From Mycolicibacter engbaekii (GTDB taxonomy: Bacteria > Actinomycetota > Actinomycetes > Mycobacteriales > Mycobacteriaceae): a DNA stretch of 64,000 nt. The stretch covers positions 1-64,000 of the forward strand of contig NZ_LQOT01000035.1 of NCBI RefSeq assembly GCF_002101585.1, read 5' to 3'. This document shows positions 1 to 10,443 of this stretch, one piece after another. Numbering within the stretch: the stretch's first letter is position 1; every line of letters begins with the position of its first letter. The notes below the pieces were generated by a model, which made no database searches, was not told the DNA's origin, and was given only the letters and a program-made list of their open reading frames with translations. Both the position numbers and the translations under genes were made by a program.

Positions 1-199
1 CACCGTACTAGCACACCGCACGATGCAGTATCGACCGTTCGGTCGACAGCGAAGCCGTCCGTCCCGCCGCATCGCTGATCGGCCACGGCACGCGGTCGCG
101 CCGGCAGCCGGCCGGCCGAAAAAGGAAATAAGCACGCTCGTCAGGTTTTAGTCACACGCTTTGCGTCAACAGCTCTTGAACGGCAAGAGGAGACAGCAG
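1..199. promoter_or_regulatory. upstream region of catalase with a perfect 7-2-7 palindrome
   Basis: No gene is supported here. Positions 31-46 read TCGACCG-TT-CGGTCGA, a perfect inverted repeat with a 2-nt centre. This resembles the short palindromic operators of TetR-type regulators, but no regulator gene is visible, so the link is inferred from symmetry only. A purine-rich ribosome binding site (GAGGAGA) lies just before the catalase ATG. Confidence 0.35.
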
Positions 200-1648
200 A
201 TGACCGAGCACCACACCACCACCGATGCCGGAATTCCGGCGCCCAGCGACGACGAATCGCTGACCGTCGGCCCGGACGGGCCCATTCTGTTGCAAGACCA
301 CTATCTGATCGAGCAGATGGCGATGTTCAACCGGGAGCGGATCCCGGAACGGCAGCCGCACGCCAAGGGCGGTGGCGCGTATGGGCATTTTGAAGTCACC
401 GCGGACGTCACCCGCTACACCAGGGCGGCGGTCTTTGCGCCCGGCGCCAGGACCGAAACCCTGACCCGGTTCTCCACCGTCGCGGGCGAGCGGGGTAGCC
501 CCGACACCTGGCGGGACCCGCGCGGTTTCGCGACCAAGTTCTACACCACGGAGGGCAACTTCGACATGGTCGGCAACAACACGCCGATCTTTTTCCTGCG
601 TGATCCGCTGAAGTTCCAGCACTTCATCCGTTCCCAGAAACGCCGCGCGGCCAACAATCTGCGCGACCACAACATGCAGTGGGACTTTTGGACGCTCTCA
701 CCCGAATCCGCCCACCAGGTCACCTGGTTGATGGGTGATCGCGGGATTCCGAAAAGCTGGCGCCAGATGAACGGCTACTCCAGCCATACCTACAGCTGGA
801 TCAATGCGGCCGGCGAGATCTTCTGGGTGAAATACCACTTCATCAGCGATCAGGGCGTTGAGTGTCTTACGCAGGAGGAGGCCGACCGGCTGGCCGGCGT
901 CGACGCCGACTACCACCAGCGTGACCTCTACGACGCGATCGAGCGCGGCGAGCATCCGAGCTGGACGCTGAAGATGCAGATCATGCCGTTCGAGGAGGCG
1001 AAGACCTACCGCTACAACCCATTCGATCTCACCAAGGTCTGGCCGCACGGCGACTACCCGCTGATCGATGTCGGCAAGCTGACGCTGGACCGCAACGTCA
1101 CCGACTATCACAGCGAGATCGAGCAGGCGGCGTTTCAGCCCAACAACACGGTTCCCGGAACCGGCTTGAGCCCGGACAAGATGCTGCTGGCCCGAGGTTT
1201 CTCCTACGCCGACGCCCACCGGGCCCGGATCGGGACGAACTACAGTCAATTGCCGGTCAACGCACCGAAAGTCGAGGTGCACAGCTATTCCAAGGACGGT
1301 GCCATGCGGTTCGTCAACGTGACGGACCCGGTGTACGCGCCGAACTCGATGGGCGGTCCCAAGGCCGACCCGGCCCGGGCCGCCGAAGTGCGGTGGTACT
1401 CCGACGGGGATATGGTGCGCGCCGCCTACACCCTGCGCCCCGATGACGACGATTTCAGCCAGGCTCGCACCCTGGTTCGTGACGTTCTCGACGACGATGA
1501 ACGCAAGCGGTTGGCCGCCAACATCATTGGCCACGTCTCGGCGGGTGTCACCGAACCGGTGCTGTCGCGGGTGTTCGAATACTGGCATAACGTCGACCCC
1601 GATCTGGGGAGCGCGGTCGAGACCGGGGTTCGGGCCAACCTTGCTTGA
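200..1648 (+). CDS. katA: heme catalase, small-subunit type
   Basis: Monofunctional heme catalase, which dismutates hydrogen peroxide in the cytosol. At 482 residues it has the length of the small-subunit clade. The distal-pocket His is at about residue 54 in the RQPHAKG segment, the Asn is in [11 protein letters not shown] at about 126-127, and the proximal heme Tyr is at about 336 in [11 protein letters not shown] chose ATG 200 because GAGGAGA lies about 7 nt upstream; a TTG at 161 in the same frame adds only a non-conserved leader. The stop overlaps the next gene by 8 nt. The neighbouring ergothioneine operon suggests a shared redox-defence theme. The exact katA subfamily name is a guess. 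Confidence 0.93.
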   Translation: MTEHHTTTDAGIPAPSDDESLTVGPDGPILLQDHYLIEQMAMFNRERIPERQPHAKGGGAYGHFEVTADVTRYTRAAVFAPGARTETLTRFSTVAGERGSPDTWRDPRGFATKFYTTEGNFDMVGNNTPIFFLRDPLKFQHFIRSQKRRAANNLRDHNMQWDFWTLSPESAHQVTWLMGDRGIPKSWRQMNGYSSHTYSWINAAGEIFWVKYHFISDQGVECLTQEEADRLAGVDADYHQRDLYDAIERGEHPSWTLKMQIMPFEEAKTYRYNPFDLTKVWPHGDYPLIDVGKLTLDRNVTDYHSEIEQAAFQPNNTVPGTGLSPDKMLLARGFSYADAHRARIGTNYSQLPVNAPKVEVHSYSKDGAMRFVNVTDPVYAPNSMGGPKADPARAAEVRWYSDGDMVRAAYTLRPDDDDFSQARTLVRDVLDDDERKRLAANIIGHVSAGVTEPVLSRVFEYWHNVDPDLGSAVETGVRANLA

Positions 1649-2303
1649 CGGCCGGCGGGCCACCGCAACCCTGCGGGTAGGGCTGGGCCTGGCTGCGGCG
1701 GGTGTGGTGGTCGCTCCGGTGGCCGGCGCCGGCCCCTCGGAGCCGGGCGTGGTGTCCTATGCGGTACTGCCCAGGGGGTCGGTGGGCAACATCGTCGGTG
1801 CTCCGATGACGTTCGAAGCCGTCTCGGGAGAGCCGTTCCAAGCGTTCTGGGTCGACGACCCGGCGTGCAACAACTGGGCCGATATCGGCCTGCCCGAGGT
1901 CTTCAACGACCCTGACCTGGCGTCCTTCAACAGCGCGGTCACCCAGACATCGGCCACCGATCAGGGCCATTTCGTCAAGCAGGCGGTGGGGGTGTTCGCC
2001 AGCAACGAGGCGGCCACCGGCGCCTACCACCGTGTCGTGGACCGAACCGTCGGCTGCTCGGGCCGCACCACCGCGATGCACCTGGCCAGTGGAGTCACGC
2101 AGGTCTGGACATTCGGCGGCGGACCGGCCACCGCAACCGACGCGGCCTGGACCAAGCAGGAGGCCGGCACCGACCGACGCTGTTTCAACCAGACCCGATT
2201 GCGGGCCAACGTGTTGCTGCAAGCCAAGGTCTGCCAGTCGGGCAACGCCGGCCCGGCGGTAAATGTGCTGGCCGGCGCCATGCAGAACTCTTTGGGTCAG
2301 TAA
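1641..2303 (+). CDS. secreted PknH-sensor-like protein (Rv3705c-like)
   Basis: About 220 residues. A hydrophobic signal peptide ([16 protein letters not shown]) is followed by a domain with four cysteines (PACNNW, VGCSG, RRCFNQ, KVCQSG), the pattern of the extracellular PknH C-terminal sensor domain, where the cysteines form two disulfides. It is probably exported and binds an unknown ligand. The start is inferred as TTG 1641, overlapping the catalase stop, because the signal peptide begins right after it; no better ATG or GTG exists in frame. The position immediately before egtA matches Rv3705c in M. tuberculosis, though a role in ergothioneine metabolism is unproven. Confidence 0.75.
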   Translation: MLDGRRATATLRVGLGLAAAGVVVAPVAGAGPSEPGVVSYAVLPRGSVGNIVGAPMTFEAVSGEPFQAFWVDDPACNNWADIGLPEVFNDPDLASFNSAVTQTSATDQGHFVKQAVGVFASNEAATGAYHRVVDRTVGCSGRTTAMHLASGVTQVWTFGGGPATATDAAWTKQEAGTDRRCFNQTRLRANVLLQAKVCQSGNAGPAVNVLAGAMQNSLGQ

Positions 2304-2366
2304 ACGCCGGACAACGTGTCGGTGCACTCCGGTAGCGTCGGGAGGATCGACGGGGGAGGGGTTGAG

Positions 2367-3653
2367 ATGGGTTTCGCCGCGGCGACGCAGTTGTCCCGCG
2401 GCGATGAACCGTGCCTGGGCGGGCCGGAACTGTCCGGTGCCGCCGACGCGGCCGACTACATCATCCAACGTTGCCTCACCGATGCCCCGCATGGCCGGGT
2501 AGGCCTGGAAATCGAGGCGCACTGCTTCGACCCGGCCAATCCGCACCGGCGCCCCGGCTGGGCCGAGATCGGTGACGTACTGCGTCACATGCCGGCGTTG
2601 CCCGGAGGCAGTGTTGTCACCGTCGAACCGGGCGGCGCCGTGGAGCTCTCCGGCCCGCCGCTGGACGGCGCCCTCGCCGCGATCGAGGCGATGACCGCCG
2701 ATCAGGCGGTACTGCGGTCCACGTTCGCCGACGCCGGGCTCGGTCTGGTGCAACTGGGCGCCGACCCGCTGCGGCCAACCGAGCGGGTCAACCCGGGCGA
2801 GCGTTACGCCGCCATGGAACAGTTCTTCGCGGCCAGTCACACCGGTTCGGCAGGGGCGGCGATGATGACGTCGACGGCGTCCGTGCAAGTCAATCTGGAC
2901 GCCGGCGCCCGGGCCGGCTGGGCTGACCGGGTGCGGCTGGCCCACGCGCTGGGACCGACGATGGTCGCGATCGCCGCTAATTCGCCGCTGCTCAGCGGTG
3001 TCTTCTCCGGTTGGTGCTCCACTCGGCAGCGGGTATGGAGCCGGCTGGATTCGGCTCGCTGCGGCCCGGTCCTGGCCCTTGAGGGCACCGACCCCGCCAC
3101 CGACTGGGCGCGCTACGCGCTCAAGGCGCCGGTCATGCTGGTGCACACACCCGAAGCGATTCCGGTCAGCAGCTACGTGCCGTTCGCCGACTGGGCGGAC
3201 GGGCGGGTTCGCCTCGGCGGCCGCCGTGCCGGCATCGAAGACCTCGACTACCACCTGACCACTCTGTTCCCGCCGGTCCGCCCGCGGGGCTGGCTGGAGA
3301 TCCGTTACCTCGACAGCGTCGGCGACACACTCTGGCCGGCGCTGGTCTTCATGTTGGCCACCCTGCTCGACGACCCGGTCGCCGCCGGCAGTGCCGCCGA
3401 AGCCGTCGAACCCGTCGCGACCGCCTGGGATGTCGCCGCGCGAGTCGGCCTGGCCGACCCGCGGCTGCACACGGCCGCCGGGCACTGCGTTCGCCTGGCC
3501 GCCGAACGGGCGCCGGAGCCGCTGAGCGAGGGGATGCATCGGCTGGCTGTCATGGTCGAGCGCGGCCGCTGCCCGGCCGACGACGTCACCCAGGAAGCGG
3601 CTCAGGCCGGCGTCCCGGCGCTGGTGACCCGGTTGGCCCGCGGGCAGTCATGA
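2367..3653 (+). CDS. egtA: ergothioneine biosynthesis glutamate-cysteine ligase EgtA
   Basis: ATP-dependent ligation of glutamate and cysteine to gamma-glutamylcysteine, the sulfur donor for EgtB. The 428-residue protein has the GCS2-type fold signatures: [11 protein letters not shown] near residue 47, a central SVQVNLDAG segment, and a WLEIRYLDS motif late in the protein. ATG 2367 was chosen because GGGGGAGGGG lies directly upstream; a GTG 51 nt earlier lacks support. It is the first gene of a tightly overlapping egtA-B-C-D-E operon and its stop shares ATGA with the egtB start. Confidence 0.95.
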   Translation: MGFAAATQLSRGDEPCLGGPELSGAADAADYIIQRCLTDAPHGRVGLEIEAHCFDPANPHRRPGWAEIGDVLRHMPALPGGSVVTVEPGGAVELSGPPLDGALAAIEAMTADQAVLRSTFADAGLGLVQLGADPLRPTERVNPGERYAAMEQFFAASHTGSAGAAMMTSTASVQVNLDAGARAGWADRVRLAHALGPTMVAIAANSPLLSGVFSGWCSTRQRVWSRLDSARCGPVLALEGTDPATDWARYALKAPVMLVHTPEAIPVSSYVPFADWADGRVRLGGRRAGIEDLDYHLTTLFPPVRPRGWLEIRYLDSVGDTLWPALVFMLATLLDDPVAAGSAAEAVEPVATAWDVAARVGLADPRLHTAAGHCVRLAAERAPEPLSEGMHRLAVMVERGRCPADDVTQEAAQAGVPALVTRLARGQS

Positions 3654-4930
3654 CCGCACGGGAAACCTTGGTCCGCGACCTGACGCGGGCGCGTGAGCGC
3701 ACGCTGGCGCTCGTGGCCCTCGATGACACCGAGCTGCTGCGCCAGTACGACCCGCTGATGAGCCCGCTGGTGTGGGACCTGGCGCACATCGGCCAGCAGG
3801 AGGAGCTGTGGCTGCTGCGCGAGGGAGATCCCGCACGGCCGGGCATGCTGCCCGCGGATGTCGAGGGCCTCTACGACGCCTTCACCCACCCGCGTGTCAG
3901 TCGGGTCGACCTGCCGCTCTTGGCGCCGCAGCAGGCCCGGAAGTACTGCGCCACAGTGCGTTCCAAAGTTCTCGACAAGATCGGTGCGCTGTCCGATGAG
4001 AACGGGGACGGGTTCGTCTTGGCCATGGTGCTCAGCCACGAGCACCAGCACGACGAGACCATGCTGCAGGCGCTGAACCTGCGTGCCGGCGTGCCCGTGC
4101 TGGGCGCGGGCGGCGCAGTGCCCACCGGCCGGCCCGATCTTGCGGGCACCTCGGTGCTGGTGCCCGGCGGCGAATTCGTGCTCGGCGTCGACGCCGAGCA
4201 CGAGCCCTCGTCGCTGGACAACGAGCGCCCCGCGCACCGTGTCGAGGTGGCGGCGTTCCGGATCGGACGGGTGCCGGTGACCAACCGGGAATGGCGGGCA
4301 TTCATCGCCGACGGCGGCTACCGGCAACGGCACTGGTGGAGCGAGCGCGGCTGGCGCCACTGCGTAGAGGCCGGGCTGACGGCGCCGCAGTTCTGGTGTC
4401 CCGACCTGCGGTCTCGGGTACGGTTCGGTCACACCGAGGAGCTGCCAGACGACGAACCGGTCCAGCATGTCAGCTACTTCGAGGCGCAGGCGTACGCGGC
4501 ATGGGCCGGCGCTCGGCTGCCCACCGAGATCGAATGGGAGAAGGCCTGTGCCTGGGATCCGGCGACCGCGACACGCCGGCGCTATCCGTGGGGCAGCGCC
4601 GAACCGTCGGCCGCACTGGCCAACCTGGGCGGGACGGCGCTGCGTCCGGCGCCGGTGGGGGCATACCCGGACGGGGCCTCAGCCTACGGAGCCCAACAAC
4701 TGCTCGGCGATGTCTGGGAGTGGACCAGTTCGCCCCTGCAACCGTGGCCCGGCTTTCGCCCCATGATCTACCAGCGGTATTCCGAGCCGTTCTTCGGCGG
4801 CGACTACCGGGTTCTGCGTGGCGGATCGTGGGCGGTTGCGGGCGAGATCCTGCGGCCGAGCTTCCGCAACTGGGACCACCCCTACCGGCGGCAGATCTTC
4901 GCCGGTGTGCGACTGGCCTGGGACGCCTGA
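3650..4930 (+). CDS. egtB: ergothioneine sulfoxide synthase EgtB
   Basis: Non-heme iron enzyme that uses oxygen to join gamma-glutamylcysteine to trimethylhistidine. The 426-residue protein has an N-terminal DinB-like four-helix domain and a C-terminal formylglycine-generating-enzyme-like (C-type lectin) domain with VLRGGSWAV and the C-terminal FAGVRLAW. The three iron ligands are visible: His46 ([10 protein letters not shown]) and His130/His134 ([11 protein letters not shown]), the HX3H pattern of the family. The start ATG overlaps egtA by 4 nt and the stop overlaps egtC by 1 nt, so translation is probably coupled. Confidence 0.96.
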   Translation: MTARETLVRDLTRARERTLALVALDDTELLRQYDPLMSPLVWDLAHIGQQEELWLLREGDPARPGMLPADVEGLYDAFTHPRVSRVDLPLLAPQQARKYCATVRSKVLDKIGALSDENGDGFVLAMVLSHEHQHDETMLQALNLRAGVPVLGAGGAVPTGRPDLAGTSVLVPGGEFVLGVDAEHEPSSLDNERPAHRVEVAAFRIGRVPVTNREWRAFIADGGYRQRHWWSERGWRHCVEAGLTAPQFWCPDLRSRVRFGHTEELPDDEPVQHVSYFEAQAYAAWAGARLPTEIEWEKACAWDPATATRRRYPWGSAEPSAALANLGGTALRPAPVGAYPDGASAYGAQQLLGDVWEWTSSPLQPWPGFRPMIYQRYSEPFFGGDYRVLRGGSWAVAGEILRPSFRNWDHPYRRQIFAGVRLAWDA

Positions 4931-5622
4931 TGTGCCGGCACCTGGGCTGGCTGGGACGGCCGCGAACACTGGCCGAGCTGGTCCTGCAACCGCCATGCGG
5001 GCTGCTGGTGCAGTCCTATGCGCCGCGGCGGCAGAAGCACGGCCTACTCAACGCCGACGGTTGGGGCGCGGGCTTTTTCGACGGCGCGACGCCGCGTCGC
5101 TGGCGCAGCGCGGCACCGCTGTGGGGTGACACCTCGTTCGCCTCGGTGGCCCCGGCGCTGGCCAGCCATTGCGTCGTGGCCGCGGTGCGTTCGGCCACCG
5201 TCGGCATGCCCATCGAGGCCAGTGCCACCGCACCCTTCACCGACGGCACGTGGCTGCTGTCGCACAACGGTGTGGTCGACCGCACGGCGTTACCAGGCGT
5301 CACGGCGGCGGAATCGGTCTGCGACAGTGCACTGTTGGCCGCGGCGATATTCGAACGCGGGGTCGAGTCGTTGGGTGCCGTGGTCGCCGAGGTGGGCACG
5401 TCCGACCCGCAGGCCCGACTGAACATCTTGGCCGCCAACGGCACTCGGATGCTGGCCACGACCTGGGGGGATACCTTGTCGATGTTGCGCAGTGCGGACG
5501 GCGTCGTGCTGGCCAGTGAGCCCTACGACGACGACCCCCGCTGGGTGGACATACCCGACCGGCATCTGATCGAGACTTCCGGCGGCGAGGTCCGCCTCAC
5601 CGCGTTGGACACGGCCCCGTGA
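4930..5622 (+). CDS. egtC: ergothioneine biosynthesis amidohydrolase EgtC
   Basis: Class II glutamine-amidotransferase-like hydrolase that removes the glutamate from the gamma-glutamyl sulfoxide made by EgtB. It is 230 residues, beginning Met-Cys-Arg-His, so the nucleophilic Cys2 would be exposed after Met removal. That fixes the start at ATG 4930, overlapping the egtB stop by one base. The N-terminal nucleophile fold signatures [11 protein letters not shown] and LLSHNGVVD are present. The 3' end overlaps the egtD GTG start by 4 nt. Confidence 0.95.
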   Translation: MCRHLGWLGRPRTLAELVLQPPCGLLVQSYAPRRQKHGLLNADGWGAGFFDGATPRRWRSAAPLWGDTSFASVAPALASHCVVAAVRSATVGMPIEASATAPFTDGTWLLSHNGVVDRTALPGVTAAESVCDSALLAAAIFERGVESLGAVVAEVGTSDPQARLNILAANGTRMLATTWGDTLSMLRSADGVVLASEPYDDDPRWVDIPDRHLIETSGGEVRLTALDTAP

Positions 5623-6584
5623 CCGTCTCGATCGCCAATCACCTGGCTGCCGACGCGGCTCGCAGCGCGCTGCGGCAAGACGTCCGGCACGGGCTGGTGC
5701 AGATCCCGAAGTCCCTGCCGCCCAAGTGGTTCTACGACGACATGGGCAGCGAGCTGTTCGACAGGATCACCCGACTGCCCGAGTACTATCCCACCCGCGC
5801 CGAGGCGCAGATCCTGCGGACTCGTTCCGCGGAGGTCGCGGCCCTGTCCGGCGCGGACACCCTGGTGGAGCTGGGCAGCGGAACCTCGGAAAAAACCCGC
5901 ATGCTGCTGGATGCGTTGCGTGACACCGGGACGCTGCAACGGTTCGTCCCGTTCGATGTGGACGCCGGCGTGCTGGAGACGGCCGGGGAGGCGATCGCCC
6001 GCGACTATCCCGGGGTGCAGGTGCACGGCGTCTGCGGCGACTTCGAACATCATCTGGCGCAGATCCCCGACGGCGGCGTAAGGCTGTTCGTATTCCTGGG
6101 TTCGACCATCGGCAACCTGACACCCGGACCACGTGCTGACTTCCTGGCGGATCTGGCGGCCGTCATGCGCGGCGGCGACGCCCTGCTGCTGGGCACCGAC
6201 CTGGTCAAGGACACCGACAGGCTGTTGCGCGCCTACGACGATGCGGCCGGCGTCACCGCGGAGTTCAACCGCAACGTACTCGCGGTGGTGAACCGCGAAC
6301 TGCATGCCGACTTCGATCTGGATGCCTTCGCCCATGTGGCGCGGTGGAACCGCAGCGAACAGCGCGTCGAGATGTGGCTGCGTGCCCGCAGCGCGCAGCA
6401 CGTGGCCATCGGGGACTTGGACATGGCTGTCGACTTCGCCGCGGGCGAGGAGATGCTGACCGAGGTGTCCTGCAAGTTTCACCCGGACCAGGTGGCCGCG
6501 GAGCTGGCCGCCGCGGGACTGCGGCGCCGCCGGTGGTGGACCGACACCGCCGGTGATTTCGGCTTGTCACTGTCCATCAAATGA
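5619..6584 (+). CDS. egtD: L-histidine N-alpha-methyltransferase EgtD
   Basis: SAM-dependent trimethylation of histidine to hercynine, the first committed step of ergothioneine synthesis. The length (321 residues) is that of the family. The protein starts with the EgtD arrangement: [15 protein letters not shown] near residue 36, the SAM-binding [12 protein letters not shown] motif, and FLGSTIGNL further on. The start is GTG 5619, overlapping the egtC stop. It sits fourth in the operon; the order egtA-B-C-D-E is that of other mycobacteria. Confidence 0.96.
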   Translation: MTVSIANHLAADAARSALRQDVRHGLVQIPKSLPPKWFYDDMGSELFDRITRLPEYYPTRAEAQILRTRSAEVAALSGADTLVELGSGTSEKTRMLLDALRDTGTLQRFVPFDVDAGVLETAGEAIARDYPGVQVHGVCGDFEHHLAQIPDGGVRLFVFLGSTIGNLTPGPRADFLADLAAVMRGGDALLLGTDLVKDTDRLLRAYDDAAGVTAEFNRNVLAVVNRELHADFDLDAFAHVARWNRSEQRVEMWLRARSAQHVAIGDLDMAVDFAAGEEMLTEVSCKFHPDQVAAELAAAGLRRRRWWTDTAGDFGLSLSIK

Positions 6585-7663
6585 GCCTGGCCGCCACCTG
6601 GCGCGCGGCGCGCCCACCGGCCGCGGGACTGCACCTGGACAGCGCGGCCTGCTCAAGGCAGAGCTACGCAGCGCTGGATGCCGCCGCCCGCCACGCCCGT
6701 CACGAAGCCGAGGTCGGTGGCTACGTAGCTGCCGAGGCGGCCGCACCGGTGCTCGATGCCGGCCGGGCAGCCTTTGCGGCATTGACCGGCATCCCCGACG
6801 GCGCGGTGGTGTTCACCACCGGCTCGCGAAACGCGCTGGAGATACTGCTGTCCCGTTGGCCGGGCACTCATCGCACGCTGGCCTGCCTGCCCGGCGAGTA
6901 CGGGCCCAATCTGGCCGTGATGGCCGCCCAGGGTTTCACCCGGCGGATGCTGCCGGTGGACCGGGCCGGCCGGCTGCTGCTCGACGAAGCGGCAGCAACC
7001 CTGGGCGCCGCCCCACCCGATCTGGTACACCTGACCCCGATCGGCAGTCACCGGGGGCTGGTTCAGCCGCTGGCTGAGATGGTCGAGATGTGCCGCGGGC
7101 TCGGCATTCCCCTGGTGGTGGATGCCGCGCAGGCGCTGGGCCAGATCGACTGTGCGGTCGGGGCGGACGCCGTCTATTCGTCGTCACGCAAGTGGCTTGC
7201 CGGTCCGCGCGGCGTCGGAGCCCTGGCGGTTCGTTCCGAGCTGGCCGAACTGGTGGCGCCGGGACCGGCGGCCGGTGACGTAAATGTGGCGGCACAGGTG
7301 GGGTTCTGCGTAGCGCTGGGGGAATACCTGACAGCCGGCCCCGCAGCGATGCGCACCGCGCTGGCCGCAGTGGGCGCCCGCAGCCGCCGCGTGCTGGCCC
7401 AGCTGCCCGACTGGCGGGTGGTCGAACCTGACGACGAACCGAGCGCCATCACCACCCTGGCCCCGCTCGGCGGCGCCGACCCGGTGGTGGTGCGTGCGCG
7501 GCTGATCGCCGAGCACGGGATCGTCACCACGGCGGCCGGCCTCGAACGCGCACCAGGCGAACTCACCGCTCCCGTGCTGCGGATCTCACCCCACATAGAC
7601 GCCACCCAAACGGACCTGGAGGTGTTCGCGGCGGCGTTGGCCGGCGGCGCGGGCGCAGGCTGA
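6581..7663 (+). CDS. egtE: ergothioneine C-S lyase EgtE (PLP enzyme)
   Basis: PLP-dependent beta-lyase that cleaves hercynylcysteine sulfoxide to ergothioneine, of the aminotransferase class V fold. The 360-residue protein has [10 protein letters not shown] (the PLP ring-contacting Asp181) and the Schiff-base lysine in [12 protein letters not shown] at about Lys204. ATG overlaps egtD by 4 nt. It ends the operon, 17 nt before the convergent DUF7159 gene; no classical terminator is visible in that short gap. Confidence 0.93.
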   Translation: MSLAATWRAARPPAAGLHLDSAACSRQSYAALDAAARHARHEAEVGGYVAAEAAAPVLDAGRAAFAALTGIPDGAVVFTTGSRNALEILLSRWPGTHRTLACLPGEYGPNLAVMAAQGFTRRMLPVDRAGRLLLDEAAATLGAAPPDLVHLTPIGSHRGLVQPLAEMVEMCRGLGIPLVVDAAQALGQIDCAVGADAVYSSSRKWLAGPRGVGALAVRSELAELVAPGPAAGDVNVAAQVGFCVALGEYLTAGPAAMRTALAAVGARSRRVLAQLPDWRVVEPDDEPSAITTLAPLGGADPVVVRARLIAEHGIVTTAAGLERAPGELTAPVLRISPHIDATQTDLEVFAAALAGGAGAG

Positions 7664-7680
7664 GTGCCGCACCTACGGTG

Positions 7681-10143
7681 CTAGTGGCCGAACAGGCCGC
7701 CGCCGCGGCCGCCGAACAGCCCGCCGCCTCCGCCGCCGAACAGCCCGCCGCCGGGTTTGCCGCCGCCGAACAGCCCGCCGCCGGGTTTGCCGCCGCCGAA
7801 GATGCCGCCGGGTTTGCCGCCGCCGAAGATGCCGCCGGGCTTGCCGCCGCCGAAGATACCGCCCGGATTGCCGCCGCCCAGCTTAGGCAGGGAGGGCGCG
7901 GCCGGCGCGGGAAGCGAGGGCAGCGAAGGCGCCTGGGGTGCCGGAAGTGACGGCAGGGCCGGAAGCGCCGGGGACTTGGGCGCCGGGAGGCTGGGCAGCG
8001 CCGGCGGCTTGAACGCCGGAATGCTGGGTGCCGCCGGCATCGCCGGCGCGCTCGGCGCCGGGATCGCCGGAAGCCCCGGGAAGATCGGCGCGTTGGGTGC
8101 CAGAAGGGCCGGTAGGCCGACGGGCGGAGCCGGGTTCGGCGGCGCGATAGGCAGGTTCGGCAGCTGCAGCGGCGGGCTCGGGTTGGCCACCGGCGGGCTG
8201 GGCAGCTGGAACGGCGCCTCGGGCAGCTTGATCGGCACGTCGGGAACCGCGGCCGGCGGGTCGGGCAGCTTCACCGGCAACTCCGGCAACGTGATCGGGA
8301 CGTTCGGCACGTTGGCCGGCGGGTCGGGCAATTGGATCGGGGGGTTGGGCTTGACCACGGGAAGGTCCGGCTTGATCACCGGGGGGTTGGGTTTGACCAC
8401 GGGAAGGTCCGGTTTGATCACCGGGGGGTTGGGTTTGACCACGGGAAGGTCCGGCTTGATCACCGGGGGAGTGGGTTTGACCACGGGTGGGTCGGGCAGT
8501 TCGATCGGTGGGTTGGGTTTGATGACCGGCGGAATGGGTTTGACGACTGGGGGGTTGGGTTTGACCACGGGCGGGTCGGGCAGTTCGATCGGTGGGTTGG
8601 GTTTGATGACCGGCGGAATGGGCACGACGACTGGCGGGTTGGGGTTGACCACCGGAGGGTCGGGCAGCTCGATAGGGGGTTGCGGATTGACCTCCGGAGG
8701 ATCGGGTCGCACCACCGGCGGGACTGGCGCCGCGGGCTTCTTCCCGGGCAACCCCCGCAGGAATGACAAGCCGGACAGGCCCGCAAGGACAGGCCGGTGC
8801 GGGGCCGGCCGCGGGAGCGGCGCCAGCAGGAACGGCAAGGGAGCTTGTACCGCCGGCGCCGCAAGCCCCACCGGCGGGTCGAACACCGGGGCCGGCACGG
8901 ACGCCGGCCCCATCATTGCCTCCGCGGCAACCGCGATCGGTGCGGGCAGCCCCGGCAATGGGACGCTCGCGGGGACCGCCGCCGGCAGGTCCGGCGTCCC
9001 CGGCAGGTCCAGCGGCGCCGGGAGATCCACCGGCGGAAGCGGAATCGGGTTCGCCGGCGCCGGACCCATCACCGGAGGTGCTCCCCCGAAGGGTTCGCTG
9101 GCCGGCACCTGAAGGTTGGGTGCCCGGTGCGGAATGGTCAACGCCCGGCCCAGTTCCGGCCGCAACGCAACCAGGTTCGGGGTGATATCCAGCGTCATCG
9201 CCACCATCAGCGCCGATGCCGCCGCAAAGGTGGCCGACGCCAGCGCCGCACCGGCCACCAGCAGCGGGCGACGGGGCGGCTGATCCGCGGGCGGCAGGAT
9301 TTCGGTGACGGCTTCGGCCTCCTCGTCGGGAACAGCGCTGTACGCCATGTCATCGGCGGCGAAACCGGGAATGTCGTAGTAGCTCAGGCCCAGAGCATCG
9401 GACGCGGGTTCTCGGGTGTAGGCCAGCGCCGCGGCCGAGGTAGGCGTGCCGGCACCGATCAGGCGGACTGAGGCCAGCGCCGCGCCCCGAGCCAGGGCCG
9501 CGTGGGGCTGCTCGGGCTCGCACACCTCGTGGGGAATGGTCGCCTCCAGCCGCGGCCGCAGCGCGGTCGAATCGCCCTCGGAACAGATCAGGAACAGGCC
9601 GTCCGGGCACGTCGGCGCCGCGTTCAGGCGGTCGGCAGCGGTGTCGACCGCGGCGGTGGCGTCGCCGTCGTCGAGGTGCTGGCGGAAGATCCGGGTGACG
9701 GTGCCGTCGGTGCAGTCGATCATGGCGAGGGTGGCCGCTTCCGGCTCCACGGACAACAGGCCCATCCGGTCGCAGCCGACCGTCTGGCCCAGATTGTGGG
9801 TCAGGCTCGCCGCCGCAAGCACCGGGGAGATCAGCGCAACGTTCTCCATGCCGGCGAGGGCACCACTGGAAAGCCGCGAACTCAGGGCGGCTGCGTCCAG
9901 TGCGTCAGTCGCGGTAACCCCGGTCGATACCAGGTGATGACCGGCCGCCTCGGCGGTGTCGCGGGCCTGCAGGATCGCCGCGATCAAGGCGTCGACGGCG
10001 GCGAACCGTACGGAATTCTCGGAGGGCACGTCGATGCTGAGCTCTTGCAGGGTGACGCCGTCCCCGCGTTCGCCGCAGACCAGGACGGTGTGGATGGTGG
10101 TGGGTTCGCTCGACGCAAGTGCCACACCAAGGACGACGTCCAT
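7681..10143 (-). CDS. DUF7159 membrane protein with proline- and glycine-rich repeat tail
   Basis: The 820-residue protein has an N-terminal globular part beginning MDVVLGVALASSEPT, typical of the mycobacterial DUF7159 family, over about residues 1-240. A single hydrophobic segment lies at about 293-318. The rest is low complexity: a long proline-rich stretch, then PPVVKPNP/PPVIKPDLP units in a 14-residue period, then a glycine-rich tail of GGGKPGGIF units. I chose ATG 10143 because the upstream 22 residues are not conserved-looking. The topology suggests a cytosolic sensor-like head with an exported, wall-spanning tail; this is inference. Function is unknown. It converges on egtE. Confidence 0.85.
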   Translation of the reverse strand: MDVVLGVALASSEPTTIHTVLVCGERGDGVTLQELSIDVPSENSVRFAAVDALIAAILQARDTAEAAGHHLVSTGVTATDALDAAALSSRLSSGALAGMENVALISPVLAAASLTHNLGQTVGCDRMGLLSVEPEAATLAMIDCTDGTVTRIFRQHLDDGDATAAVDTAADRLNAAPTCPDGLFLICSEGDSTALRPRLEATIPHEVCEPEQPHAALARGAALASVRLIGAGTPTSAAALAYTREPASDALGLSYYDIPGFAADDMAYSAVPDEEAEAVTEILPPADQPPRRPLLVAGAALASATFAAASALMVAMTLDITPNLVALRPELGRALTIPHRAPNLQVPASEPFGGAPPVMGPAPANPIPLPPVDLPAPLDLPGTPDLPAAVPASVPLPGLPAPIAVAAEAMMGPASVPAPVFDPPVGLAAPAVQAPLPFLLAPLPRPAPHRPVLAGLSGLSFLRGLPGKKPAAPVPPVVRPDPPEVNPQPPIELPDPPVVNPNPPVVVPIPPVIKPNPPIELPDPPVVKPNPPVVKPIPPVIKPNPPIELPDPPVVKPTPPVIKPDLPVVKPNPPVIKPDLPVVKPNPPVIKPDLPVVKPNPPIQLPDPPANVPNVPITLPELPVKLPDPPAAVPDVPIKLPEAPFQLPSPPVANPSPPLQLPNLPIAPPNPAPPVGLPALLAPNAPIFPGLPAIPAPSAPAMPAAPSIPAFKPPALPSLPAPKSPALPALPSLPAPQAPSLPSLPAPAAPSLPKLGGGNPGGIFGGGKPGGIFGGGKPGGIFGGGKPGGGLFGGGKPGGGLFGGGGGGLFGGRGGGLFGH
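7684..8700. repeat. in-gene tandem repeats of the DUF7159 gene
   Basis: Between about 8330 and 8700 a 42-bp unit repeats (three near-identical copies of GACCACGGGAAGGTCC begin 42 bp apart, near 8353, 8395 and 8437), with larger 84-bp duplications near 8488 and 8572. Between 7684 and 7880 a shorter unit encoding GGGKPGGIF repeats. The repeats keep the reading frame, so they are protein repeats and prone to length variation. Confidence 0.8.
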
Positions 10144-10443
10144 TGATCCTCCGGATTCAGTTCTGACCTGCACGCGGGGGGTTCGCGGCGGGCTGTGCAG
10201 CGAACTCATCGGCGGCGTTGCGACACCGTTTGTTCACCAACATGACATCTACTCGCGATATCTCGAAATATGCGTCTGGGTGAATGAATAGCAACTGATG
10301 GCTTCGTGAATAAAGCCTAATTTTGTGCGCTGGTGGGCACGGCCGCCGCGATCCTGGCTCGTACCGCCACTCGAGCGGACAACCTGGGCCATGATGGACG
10401 CGGCACCGACCAGCACCGGTAGGGACAGGGACAGGAGTCAGAC
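10144..10443. promoter_or_regulatory. divergent promoter region DUF7159 gene / glpK
   Basis: This 300-bp gap separates divergent genes and must hold both promoters. An AT-richer centre (about 10225-10325) contains an imperfect inverted repeat, GCGATAT-CTCGAA-ATATGCG, near 10255-10274, which could be an operator. AGGAG about 10 nt before the TTG at 10444 is the glpK ribosome binding site. No RNA gene or further ORF was recognised. Confidence 0.35.

Noticed and set aside
1548-3539. 663-codon minus-strand ORF
   Set aside because: Antisense to the sensor-like gene and egtA, whose products have clear family motifs; no start signal.
8330-8700. Possible CRISPR or minisatellite array
   Set aside because: Repeats are 42 bp without unique spacers and keep the reading frame, so they are protein-coding repeats.
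7757-9112. Glycine-rich plus-strand ORF resembling a PE_PGRS protein
   Set aside because: It is the antisense image of the proline-rich repeats of the DUF7159 gene, has no PE domain and no ribosome binding site.
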